Positions 1-10,200 of a stretch of 64,000 bases of DNA are shown piece after piece (position 1 is the first letter of the stretch; every line of letters starts with the position of its first letter). The DNA lies in contig CAUJNA010003799.1 of NCBI GenBank assembly GCA_963377175.1, forward strand, positions 258,501 to 322,500, written 5' to 3'. The notes under the pieces are model-generated. The model was not told the origin of the DNA, did not search any database, and worked only from the letters and a program-made list of their open reading frames with translations. The translations under genes and the position numbers were made by a program. Origin of the DNA: Effrenium voratum. Lineage: Eukaryota > Sar > Dinophyceae > Suessiales > Symbiodiniaceae.

Positions 1-163
1 CGATTTGCGCAGATATGAGACCAAGAGGACTTTGAAAGGGACCCCTTTCAAAGCTTCTGCAGAATGACGCCATAGTTAACGTCACCCAACAAGCTAGGAG
101 TTTATACCAGGGATTCACCTCTGGGTGCGTACATGTGTACATTAGGCATACATACACACATAA

Positions 164-194
<31 letters not shown>

Positions 195-771
195 TAAATA
201 GACATATAGATATAGAGCTTTGACCCTAATGCGAAAGCGCCTTCAGCTCAGCCCGCCCGCCTCGATTGTGGTCTTGGCTCAAGCGTCAAGCGCAGGAAGC
301 TCCAAGGTGAAGAAACCAAGCTGCAAGCAGCAGGGTACTTGGCAAGTGTTGAGAAACTATTAAATGTATCGCCCACTTGGTGTTTTTTTTTTGGTATCTG
401 CCTGCCTTAAGGATTTAATACTATGGCTACTAGCCATTGACTAAGTACCTTGCCCCTCCAAGTGTTTCCAAACTCCCCAGAGAAAACCCGAACGGGGATG
501 GTATCCCGATTTCAGCTGGAAAGATCAGTCTAGCCTGGGCCAACAAAAAGCCAAGCCACGAGGCATGCGTGAGGCTGAAGGTTAGTTTTAGCAGGCTTAT
601 GGTGTCTTTGGTTGGAAGGCACCCAACTGGTTTAAAAGGATTGGAGGTTCCCTGAAAAAGTTCACATCCTCATGACTCACCGTGCCTTGAGGAAAAAAAA
701 GGCAAACAACAAGCACACGGGCCACTGTGGTGGGTCACGCCTAGCGTGCCTGGCGTGTTGGGAGCGCAGCG
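1..771. other. non-coding stretch
   Basis: I see no gene here. It holds a CA/TA microsatellite (about 121-212) and a short T-run near 383. A TTGGCTCAAG string near 273 matches only the last ten bases of the dinoflagellate spliced leader, which is too short to call. Confidence 0.5.
121..212. repeat. CA/TA microsatellite
   Basis: Alternating ACAT/CACA units run into a long TA tract and then degenerate ATATAGA units. Low-complexity DNA with no coding sense. Confidence 0.85.
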
Positions 772-819
772 ATGTCCGGCGGGGACTCCCAGGCCGGGCC
801 GCTGCGGGTTCTAGCGGGC
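772..819 (+). CDS. tentative first exon
   Basis: A GC-rich island inside AT-richer DNA starts with ATG (MSGGDSQAGPLRVLAGSG) and runs to a possible GT or GC donor. Local CpG and GC content resemble the confirmed exons further right. No recognised domain. It could be the 5' exon of the membrane-protein candidate at 2927-6110, or chance. Confidence 0.2.
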
Positions 820-1971
820 TCAGGGGTTTCGGGGGGTATGGCGAGCCTCACCATGATAAAGGTCCCTTGCTTGGAAGCTGTCGCTTTTTCTTTTTCCTTC
901 TGGTGGTGCAGGCTTGGTGTCGCCTACTTCGCCTAAGCATCCCTTTTGGAAGCATAGCGAGATCAACCGTCCAACTGGTTTCCTTTCGGGGGAGCCGCCT
1001 GGGCGATAGGCAAGGGATGAGAAGTGGAGGTTCCTTTAAGGGGAGCCGCCTGTGTGATAGCAGGGAATGAGAATTGGAATGAAACATTTGTTCCAAATGG
1101 TGGTTGCTTCAAGGAAATCCCCGGATCCGGCTCATTCCCAGCGGAATGGTCATTCCCTTTTGAGCAGGCAGGTTTAAGGGGAAGCCAATTCGGGAGCCAC
1201 TGGGAATATGAGGCAAATGGTGCAGTCCTCAGTAATGTATGGAAGGGCAGGCGGTGGTACGTAGACGAGGGAGCTCGTTTCAACCATGTTTGTGGCATGC
1301 GCAAAAGCGAGAAACTGTATAAAGAAGATAAGCTGGGCTGTTCAATGGTAATCCTTAATCCTTACCTTCGGTTACGCAACGAGGTCCCTTTTGTAGTGGC
1401 TTCCCTATAGGGATTATGGATTAGGATTGGCCAACCCTACGTTTTGAACAGCCCAGACAAGCAACCCACAGTTTGCAACTGGTGCCGGATGAGCCAAGAG
1501 ATTTCCTGTGCCAGGCAGAGGTGCGAATTCACAGAAGCGAGCCAAGTCTCATGGAGAGCAATGCATTTTTGTTGCTGGCGAGCGAGCGTCAGCCGGCCTC
1601 TGAGAAACAGAGGTTAAATATTTGCCCAGGAGCCTGTAGATTTGCATCTTGGGACCCATAAACCATTGTCATCAGATCGTTTCAAGTGAGTCTGCGGACA
1701 CTTCTTCCATTTCCGGTTTTACGCGGAAAGAAACACAAGTTAATGTCCTTTCCCAATGTTTGCAAAAGTGTCGTCCTGCTACCCTTGGCCGATTGTCCCT
1801 TTGTGGTCGAAGAATCCTCCGGCAAGTCCCCTGGCTGCGCTTCGTGAGGACTCGGCGCTTCCTCCCCAGATCTTTCAGCTTTCGGTGCTGATGCTGCACC
1901 TCGACGGGGCTTCGGCACAATCGCTTGGTCACCATCGAGCGGATCGGTTCTCCCGAGATCATCCAAGCAAC
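820..1971. other. non-coding stretch
   Basis: Intron-like or intergenic DNA. It contains a locally duplicated motif (GGGGAGCCGCCTG at about 989 and 1039) and GGAATGA/CATTCCC strings around 1064-1160 that could be remains of a further inverted-repeat element. Open frames overlap on both strands, and none has protein-like composition. Confidence 0.35.
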
Positions 1972-2102
1972 TGCTTGACACCAGGTGAATAAGCCCCTGT
2001 TGATTAATATGGGGGTGCCCCCGGTTTTAGTGGGGATTCATCGTTTTTGGAGGGGAACACCCCCATGTTAATCAACAGGGGTTTATTAATCCGGGGTCAA
2101 CA
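1972..2102. mobile_element. MITE family A, copy 1
   Basis: A short element of about 130 bp. Its right end reads, in reverse complement, TGTTGACC-CCGG-ATTAATAAA. The left end is a degenerate inverted copy (TTGACACC). A GGGGGTG...CACCCCC inner stem surrounds a core containing AGTGGGGATTCA. CAAC occurs just outside both ends. No coding capacity. Confidence 0.75.
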
Positions 2103-2638
2103 TCAACTGCTTGTTCCAAGATCCAACCTCTGAAAATGGCATTTGGCACTGTGGCGATGGGGATGTTGGGCCTGGGGTAAAAGCAATCTTCCGGGACACC
2201 GACAGGCGCCCATCTTACACCCCCTTGAGATGAGGTACTTGACTGACGCGAAGGACGCAATGGGGCAAGACATAGCGACCTCTCACGAGAGGGGGGGAGA
2301 AACCTCAACCCTTTGTCAGGTTAACATGACTTGTCAGCAGGGAATGACCCAGGGTGTTGGGAATGAGCCTAAAGATTCCCTTAAAGGAAGGCACAAGGGA
2401 TTGTTTAAGGGTCATTCCCTCATTCCCTGCTGAGCACCTTGGCTTGGGATCACCATAAATCCAAACTCACTCTGGCTGAACCAGACCTGCGGGCACCCCT
2501 TTCAAAATCTACCAGAAGGGCGCTCTGTCTAACTTCATCGCTGGCGATCTGTGAGATTTTTCACAAAGCATGCACAGTAACAATGGGTGTCAGAACTCTC
2601 ATTTGCTTTGTGAACTTGAATGCTACTTGACCTTTCCT

Positions 2639-2883
2639 TACCCTCCCACCAGCTAACATGGGTTTGTGCCTTCAGACCCCTGTAGAAAGACGACTTTCCT
2701 CTTGGTGAGTTGGCCTGTTTGCACTTCCATGTTAATGTTGACCCCGGATAAATCAACCCCTGTTGATTAGTATGGGGGTGTCCCTGGTTTTAGTGGGGAT
2801 TTACCACTTTCGGAGAGGAACACCCCCATATTGATAAACAGGGGTGTATGAATCCGGGGTCGACATTCGTTGGTGGCAGGGTA
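2639..2883. mobile_element. MITE family F, copy 1, split by family A
   Basis: Starts TACCCTCCCACCAGCTAACA and continues to CTTCCATGTTA. It is then interrupted at 2736 and resumes at about 2868 as TTGGTGGCAGGGTA, the inverted partner of its start. The intact relative at 36961-37066 has the same flanks without the interruption, so the order of insertion can be read. Confidence 0.75.
2736..2865. mobile_element. MITE family A, copy 2, nested
   Basis: Begins TGTTGACCCCGG and ends CCGGGGTCGACA, with the usual stem GGGGGTG...CACCCCC. It sits inside a family F element. Flanks are TTAA on the left and TTCG on the right. The uninterrupted F relative has TTAG at that spot, so each flank is one change from TTAG. 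Confidence 0.8.
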
Positions 2884-2926
2884 CTTCGGTCCTACGGTGG
2901 CAGTTCCGTCACCGACCAAAGCTCAG

Positions 2927-5900
2927 GCTGGGCAGCTCGCTCTTCGGGCTGGCGGCGAGGTGCGGCGCGGCGCGCTCGGAGGAGCGGAGTCAGAGGGGGT
3001 TGGGTTGGGTGGCGGCATGTGGATGGCCACCCTTTGTGATGGGTCAACCTGGTGGGGGTGAGTGTCAGCAACCCCTAGGTAACAACCCCTAGGTGGGTTT
3101 TTGGTAGGGTCCCTAGGTAATAGTGCGTAAGTGTTGTTTTTGGTAGCTCAAGGACATGGGGGGGGGGCATGGCGCGGGGTGGATCTTTCTTTGCAGTGGC
3201 GTGCTGGAAACATTCCGGTGATTTTCTTTGTCCTTGGCGGGTTTCTTCGTTCAAAGAAAGGTGCCCGTTTCAGCAAAGCGTTTTGCCTTTTGCGGGCCGC
3301 GTGGTATATAAACAGCCACAGATGGAGCTTTCCCTGGGAAAACGGCCACATGCCGCGTCAAGCGGCACAGACGGGCATGTTCGATTGAACGTAAAACCTT
3401 AAAGCTTGCCTCCACTTTTGACTTTGTTGTTGTCGTCATGATTCCCATCAACCAGCAAAGGGTGTTAAAACAACCATGTTTTGTGTTTTGTGGGGCAGGC
3501 TTGCAGGCTTGTCGGGATCACCTGAGTTTGAGTTCCCACTGGCCACTGCAACAGGATGCATCCAGGCATCCACATACAAATCTACCTGTGCCGGCTTGTT
3601 GGCGGGAAACTTGCCTGCCTCAGTGTTAGCTATTTGCAACTAATTAGTCATGTCAGATTTGGGGGTTGGGAACAGGGCATTTATGGCACATCCAGCAAAG
3701 GGAAGGACTTTGCCACACCAGACAGACTCGCAAGCGCATACAGATTTGAGGAACATACCGTTGAGCATTTCTCCCACCTACACCCTCCCCAGATCATCAG
3801 CACCATTTCTGCAAGAAGTTTTTTTTTGGCCATCATTTCTGCAAGAAGACCACAGCGTCCGACACAGTAAAGTTCCCGGCAAGGTCCTGAATGGTGGAAC
3901 CCAACAAAACTCGACCGGTCCTCAAAAAGGCGCTATCAAGGCGCCTTGGTTGGCCCTGTGCAACCATGGGAAACGGGATTTGCCGAAAGCTTCAGACCTC
4001 TCTCATGTTAAAAGTTGACGTTGGCAACGCTCTTTCACACACCCCGCGCAGGATGCGTTGCCCTCCGGCAGAACTCGAACGCGGGCATGGGGCTGGCGGC
4101 GAAATGAAGTCTCAACGGACAGGGTCAATCAAAACCGAGGTGATGAAGAAGCAGGTGGAGATTTGTATCCCAACCATAAACGGGTGCAGCCTGTTGAATA
4201 TTGTTGAATTCTTTACATGTTTTTGGGTAGATAATTTTAATGCCAGGTTTTGATTATGACTCAATGGGAGGGACGCTGATTTGAGTTTTACCACTGGACG
4301 GCCGTCAAAGGTTCTACTTCGCCGGGGGCTTGTTTGCCGGCTTCTTCTTCCTGGAGATGCTCGCAGCCGCTCGAAATAAAAATGGAATTGGGGGAGGGGG
4401 TTACCCCTGGAAATCCATTTCTGGTTTTCCATTTTCCTTTTTGGGAAGACTAGATACATGGAATTGGGGGTCCCCCACCCCCCTCCCCCCTACTGCAGAA
4501 GGGATGCTACGAACAAAATCTCCGCCGAGGGCAATCCCTTCAGTCTCAAGTTTTGCCCGCCCAAAGCGAAGCGACCTGATCTAACCTTTGGGTGTTTGCG
4601 GTTTTGGTCCATACTGTGGGTGGACGAAATCCTCTTAGGCACCACCCAAGAAACCCCGGTTTAGGATGATTCCCACCGTAAATACCAACAAATAATGGTT
4701 TCAACCATGGATTCAAAGTGATGCGAACGGATTTTGTCCATCCACAGTATTTGGTCAGGGTCCCCAAAGGTGATCACCCTTTATGTCTGGTTCCAAGCTT
4801 TTTTCAATTGAGCAGGTTGCAAGGACCCGAAAAGGAGGCTGGTGGTAGAAAATTGGATTTGGGGCCTTCGGTGATACTGATTCCCCTAAATGAAGTAGTC
4901 ATTGGAAACAGCCACTTCCGCATCCTGACTCCTTCAAACCAAACCTTCGAGCTTTTCGAGGGAACTACCAGCTTTACAGGGGGCCAAAAAGGTGTCGATC
5001 GCTCTTTTCCCCTTCCTAGAATCTCATGACCCAAAAAACTGGGGTCCTGACCCCAAAATAAAGGGGGTCATGGGCCTATTTTTAAAGGGCCACGGAGGCT
5101 CCACCTCCATTTGCTTAAGAGTCTGTCTTAATTTTCGCTTGTTGGTTTTAACAGGAATTCATCACTACTGGACGTATTTTTATTTTTCCCTGGGCCTTAA
5201 CCCTCCGGAAGCGGTCCAGGTTTGGTGGAGCGCCATTTTTTTTTGGCCTCCGTCGGAGGCCGCTTTGCTGTGGGCGGACCTGGTGCCGAAGTTGGGGCCG
5301 CCGCAAGTCTACGGCGCTGCGGCCCGGCGTAAAAAAACGTCGAAGTTCAGTTCCCCCCCCCCCCAATTCGTCCGAAACCCGATTTTTGATGCCTTTGGGC
5401 CACCAATGGCCACCATATTTCGGGACTTGGGGATGTCAGGGCCTGAACACACATCACCCAAGGGAAACGTACCTCAAATGGGACCCAAGGGTGATGTTGA
5501 AGTCCAAGATGGAGTTTCTTTGCCGTTCGGTCGAAACTCACTTATCACCTGAGCCAGTATCACTTGCCAGTATCACTTTGCAAACTTTTAGATGAGGTCT
5601 TGGTATGGGGTTATCTCAAAATGGGAGGAACTCCAAACTTGTCAGATTCGTTTTGGTTTTCCCCTTTCCAACCAACCAAAACATGGTCCCTATAAAAAGG
5701 AGGCAGCCCCGTAAAAGAATCTTTCTCTCCGTGGTTGGCCGAGACTTTCTCTTTGACTGGCCCCTTGGAAGGGAGCATCCTGAGGAAGAAGGGAGTGCAA
5801 AGGATCAGTTCGCAATGCTTTGTGCTTTGGTTGCGGAATCTCATGAATTTGAGAGGGCCAACACGTTTAAGGAATGTTTTGGTGAGTCAAATACGTTGAT

Positions 5901-6110
5901 CAATCTTGTGTGAAGCCGGAAATGAGACTCAAGCTCGGATTGTGGAGGGCGTGCCGTGCTCACCCGGGTTTGAGGAGTGGGTGATTCGCATGTCCAGCAG
6001 GCCTTGCTGGCGGCAGTTCTGGCCGGGCTTGCGCTGATGAAGGCGGGCGGTGGGCCACTGGGTCAGAACTCAGCCCGGGAGCTTCGTGTGAAATGGGTGC
6101 GGCTCAAAAA
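2927..6110 (+). CDS. candidate multi-exon membrane protein
   Basis: Tentative exons: 2927-2992 (LGSSLFGLAA..., then a charged stretch), 4311-4362 or 4368 (FAGGLFAGFFFLEML), 5259-5313 (ALLWADLVPKLGPP) and about 5998-6110 (ALLAAVLAGLALMKAGGG or another frame). The first two join in phase through a GA donor at 2993, giving a hydrophobic, glycine-rich segment. The third can follow in phase through a GC donor. The FAGG...F.LE pattern resembles a transmembrane helix of ZIP metal transporters (inference, weak). The start, the end and the last exon's frame are unresolved. The 3' end must lie before the LPMO start at 7215. Confidence 0.3.
3060..3125. repeat. CCTAGGT short repeats
   Basis: Three CCCTAGGT units (about 3073, 3088 and 3110) with AACAACCCCTAGG spacing. 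Probably the end of a degenerate inverted-repeat element. Confidence 0.4.
3126..4310. other. intron-like stretch
   Basis: No convincing exon. Composition is mixed, with pyrimidine runs and several short overlapping open frames on both strands. A near-direct repeat of CATCATTTCTGCAAGAAG-like units occurs near 3806-3850. I read this as intron between the exons at 2927-2992 and 4311. Confidence 0.35.
4380..4492. mobile_element. MITE family I, copy 1
   Basis: GGAATTGGGGGAGGGGG at the left, GGGAAGACTAGATAC in the middle, and CCCCCACCCCCCTCCCC at the right. The same order is found at 7421-7542. Ends are inverted G/C-rich tracts. Confidence 0.6.
4606..4753. mobile_element. MITE family L, copy 1
   Basis: Starts CCATACTGTGGGTGGACGAA and ends with the inverted counterpart (TTTTGTCCATCCACAGTATT). 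It contains GGTGGGAATCATCC-like and ACCATGGATTCAAAG segments. A relative in the opposite orientation lies at 39050-39186. Confidence 0.7.
5020..5103. mobile_element. MITE family G, copy 1
   Basis: CTAGAATCTCATGACCC at the left and the inverted AGGGCCACGGAGGCTCCACC at the right, around a GGGGTC...GACCCC core. About 85 bp and diverged. Confidence 0.55.
5105..5211. mobile_element. MITE family E, copy 1
   Basis: CTCCATTTGCTTAAG at the left, then the family core TTGTTGGTTTTAA...ATCACTACTGGA, and TTAACCCTCCGGAAG as a decayed right end. Compare the cleaner copies at 12413-12532 and 42490-42597. Confidence 0.65.
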
Positions 6111-6139
6111 TGAAGGCCCAACGAGACCTTCCATTTGGT

Positions 6140-6193
6140 GAAATGAGTATTTTTTAATTTTCCCTTGTTGGTTTTAAAGGGAATCTATCACTC
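6140..6193. mobile_element. MITE family E, fragment
   Basis: Only the core TTTTCCCTTGTTGGTTTTAA and GGGAATCTATCACT is present. It stops where a family B element begins at about 6194, and no right half is visible after that element. Confidence 0.5.
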
Positions 6194-6296
6194 CCTATTG
6201 GGTTGGATCTTTAGACTTTAACTTTTTCGGAGATCAGGGGGTTTTCCACTAACCCCCAAAAAGTTAAGCTTTTTGCAACGGGGTCAACAGCAATCA
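6194..6296. mobile_element. MITE family B, copy 1
   Basis: Left end CTATTGGGTTGGATCTTTAG followed by ACTTTAACTTTTT. The right end is its inverted partner, AAAAAGTTAAGC...GGGGTCAACAG. About 100 bp, with a stem of about 30 bp per arm. Confidence 0.75.
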
Positions 6297-7009
6297 AGCA
6301 ACAAGTTGGTCTTGTCAAGTTTTCGTTCTACAAGCTGCGTACCCTAGGTAAACGAGCGCAAGGTGGGAATCCAGCTCACTACTCTGCTTGATGATTTGTG
6401 CGGCCATAGAGAAGCAAAGAGACCTTCTGGTGGGTTCCATGTTGCTCTGCAAACCTCAAAAAAAGCCAAGACCTTCACAGACCCCGTCAACTGCAACTTA
6501 GGTCCGAAAAAGGGCTCGTCTTTGGTCTTTGTTGGCGGTGTTTCCAGTCAATTGCCCAATGCTGGCTTGGATGTGTGAACATGTTGTTGCATTTTGTCAA
6601 GCCATGGTCTTATGCCTGCAGGCATTTTTTGGAAGGCGACTCTCAAAAGCTTCAAACATTCGTTGATTGAGGGGCCCGGAACGGCCAATTCTTTCTGGTG
6701 GTTCACACCAACCTTTCCCGCCAAACACGTTATCATAGAATCTGGTTGTTTGGGAAACCACCAAAAAGACTTGTTCGTTCCGGGCCGCAGGGATTCACAT
6801 TGTCAATTTCGATTCTGTTTATGTAGGATTTTCTGTGAGCCCGCAGGTGCCTGAATACATGAAAATTCCCAGTCTCCGGGAGGCTTCGTGTTCAAACCCA
6901 AGTAGTCCTATCCATTTCTCCGCTGCCGTCCCTTTTCCCGCAAGCAGCCCCAACAACCATTTTCGTCGCTATTTGTGGGTGGGCGGGTGGTTTTTGATGT
7001 CTTGTTTAG
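6297..7009. other. non-coding stretch
   Basis: Intergenic or intron-like DNA between the membrane-protein candidate and the LPMO gene. TTTTTGG/CCAAAAAG inverted pieces near 6690-6770 may be an unassigned element (GGAACGGCCAATTC... matching TTCGTTCCGGGCC in inverse). No exon was recognised. Confidence 0.35.
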
Positions 7010-7137
7010 CGGTACCTTCCCCATTCTATCCAGGGATCCTTCTTGTCAGGAAACCATCCAAAAACCCAGAGGAAACAGCTCCGGTTTTTGAAAAGAACGA
7101 TGGTTGAAAAGAATGGACAAGGAATCAACCCCTAGAG
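7010..7137. mobile_element. MITE family C, copy 1
   Basis: GGTACCTTCCCCATTCT at the left, and GAAAAGAATGG...GGAATCAACCCCTAGAG at the right. These are the inverted ends seen in four other C copies. It lies just upstream of the LPMO start. Confidence 0.75.
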
Positions 7138-7214
7138 CTCCGCATGTTTGGCTCCAGTCGGCCATAGCCCGACGATCAAACAAAAGCACGACGTGGCCAC
7201 CACGCATCGGGGCC

Positions 7215-7298
7215 ATGCGGCGCGGGGTTCTGGTAGCGACGTGGGCGCTGGCAGCGGGCCACTCCTACCTCGCCAGCCCGGCATCAAGGAATTTGCTG
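7215..7298 (+). CDS. LPMO exon 1: signal peptide and His1
   Basis: ATG opens a basic-hydrophobic signal peptide (MRRGVLVATWALAAG). Next comes HSYLASPASRNLL, the classic mature LPMO start with an N-terminal histidine for copper. I end it before a GC donor so that exon 2 follows in phase; a GTGGCC donor at 7309 is the alternative. Confidence 0.85.
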
Positions 7299-10200
7299 GC
7301 GAGCCCTGGTGGCCACGGATTGAAGGAGAACTAGGTCAACGTTTACCGTTTCTTTTTTGGTTGGGAGGGTTCATATGGTTGATTTAAGTAGAACCTCACT
7401 TCCTGAGTTTCTGGTTACATCCCCACCCCCTTAAATGTGGAATTGGGGGAGGGGGGTGACCCCTTTCATTTCCTGGAAGACTAGATAACTGGAATTGGGG
7501 ACCCCCCCCTCACGCCCCCGCCTCCATATGGTCGGGGGGATGACATTACTCACTTTTGGGGTCTGGACTATTTTGGTGGCAAACAATAAGCTTTTGGCCA
7601 ATCCACTCAGGAAGTGAGGAACCCGTTTTATGATTTTAGGGGAGTGCTCCCCTCCAGAAAATGGTCTGAAGCACTATTAAAAGGGGACCCCCTGATCAAA
7701 ATCAACCAGGGGTTCTTCTTAGATCCAGGGATCCCATTAGATCAGAGGGTTTCACCCCAGTCTCTCTTTTTGTGTTTGCTTTGGGCTGGGTCAGGTCCCC
7801 ATTTGGAAAGCCCGGATCTTTCGTGTCTCTCCCTGACTTGATGCCCAGTCAAACTGGGATCTGGGAACAGCTTTGTATACCTGGAGTCTTCATGACCCTA
7901 AACAAAATGGTAGTCATTACCCCAAAAATAGGTGTCATGGACCTATGTCCAAAGGTACATGGAGGTCTCGCTAGAGCCAAGTCTCTTAGAGCTCTGGGAG
8001 CCGCTTCCTAAGCCCCAGAATCTTGGCTGAGGGCTCGCGCGAACCCCGGCTTGCACCAGAGATCCGATAAATTCATCATTGGGACGTATACAGAAGGAGT
8101 CAGCTTCTCTGGGGACAAAATGAGGCTATCCATGAAGAAGCTCCTTTGTACGCGGCGTGTCCCTTACTTTCAGTTTGGGGCTTTCATCAAGTTGCAGGTG
8201 GTTGTCATGTACCGCCGGTTTTCACCAGCGTGTGTGATTGTCTTTTGATTTAGACCCCTCATTTGACACCCCAACGCAACTGCGGCGTTTGCCAGATCGT
8301 TTGTGTTTCCAGAACTGGCTGGCTTTTGGGGACGCGCTAAATCTGCAGGTTCCTTCTATTTTGCCACAAAACACAGAGCAATCGAGCAACCGGGGGGTTC
8401 TATGCACCAGCCAGAGGACCCCCCCGCCTATTCTTGCCACTCCTCTAGGGGTTGATTCCTTTTCCATTCTTTTCAACCATCGTTCTTTCCCAAAAACAGC
8501 CGTTCTCCGGAGGTTTTCTAGAAAGAAGGATCCCTGGAAAGAATGGACATGGAAGGTACCCCTGGAACTCCCTTAGCTCCGCATGTCGAATTTGGTTCGC
8601 TTGCTCGCTCGCTCGCGGGCCGAGGAGCCTGAAAGGGGAGGAGGACTGCCCACACTGCCTCCAGTCTGGCGGATCCTCGGCCTTCAGGGTCTGAGGTTCG
8701 GTAGAAGTCGAATGTGGGTCCCTCTTTCATGTGGACCCCATATGAATCAACCCCCAGTTGATTCATATGGGCGTGTTTTCTGCTCCAAAAGTGATGAATC
8801 CCCACTAAACCCAAGAAGACACCATTTTATTCATAGACTGGGGGTTTGTTGATCCGGACTAACTATGACCATCCCCCTCAACAAGTGATAGTCGAACGTT
8901 TCTCTAGTGGGATTTGGGCAGGGGCTTGAGCTCTGGCAGCAATACTTGCCTTGGTGTGTGTGTGTGTGTTAGTATTGTTTGGTTGGGTTTGGGCATGAGT
9001 TTGAGTCTAAGTTGGGCCAATGCATAACTTCGTGTTGCCAATGTTTAATTTAGTCCTGCTAGGTCTCCCCCCCCTCCTCCCGAAAAAAAAGAGAGTTGAT
9101 ATTGAAGATAGGTGCCTAAATCAGTGCCATGTTCCTCCCTTTTAACTTGAGAGAAAATGCTCACCGCTTGGAGTCCAACTAGGTTCACTTCAACCGCTCA
9201 GCTCAAACGGGCACCAGCCCCGGTTCTGGTGGACACAGGTTTACTTTGCAAGCTTGTTTGTGGTCTCATTTTTGTTGGAGGGGTTGAGTCTCCCAAATCG
9301 CCCAGAAATTCTGCGTTCCCATGGCACCCCCACCATTCCCCCTTAAGCACCAACCTCAAGCCAGTTAAAACTAAAATCCCTAACCCAACCCAAGATGAAT
9401 CAACCCTAAACCAACTCTAAACCAGCCCTAGCACAACCCCAAACCAGCCCTAAGACCACCCCAAACCGACCCTAACCACCCCAAACCAACCCTAACCACC
9501 CGAGCCCAACCCCAAACCAGCAGCCCAAGAGTACACTCCACCCACCACCTCCCCCTCCAAGGCCCGGACAACGTGAAGGCGCGGGGCAAGGGTACTTGGC
9601 CCACCCGCCTCGCCCCAGAGTCCCACGGCCTCTGCGGCAACCCCGTGCAGGGCCAGAGCGCTTCGCCGAAAAGCTGCCACGGAGATGTTGACCCAGGATT
9701 AATTAGCCCGTCCCATTATTAGGGGTGTGTTCGCTCCAAAAGTGGTCTGAATCCCCACTAAAAGGGGATACCGCCCTATTCATCAACCACGGGTTTATTG
9801 ATCCGGGGTTAACATGAATGTTGAACCCAAACAAACCAACCCCAGGTTATTGATACGCTGTCCCTGGGTTTAGTGGGGAATCATCACTATTGGAGGGGAA
9901 CATCCCCTATTGACACACTGGGGGTGGTTCGTATGGGGTCAACATGACCTTTCGTGTGCTGTTCGGTTCGAACACCCTGTTGCTATGTTGTATCGGATCT
10001 TTGGACTTTAAGCTTTTTCGGACTGAAACAGTTCGGATTTTCAATTGGACCCTCAGAATGTTGTTTGCCTTTTGCAGAGAGGTCAACAGCAACCAAAAAG
10101 GTCACCAGGAAACCCACATTTTTTTGGGTCCCCTCAAAAAAGACGGGCATTTCCAGGTGCGAAAATGCTTGTTTTGTTTGGGTCACGCTCCAAAATGGTG

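Noticed and set aside
263..285. Spliced-leader relict (TTGGCTCAAG)
   Set aside because: Only ten matching bases, not followed by a start codon or exon. A chance match is likely.
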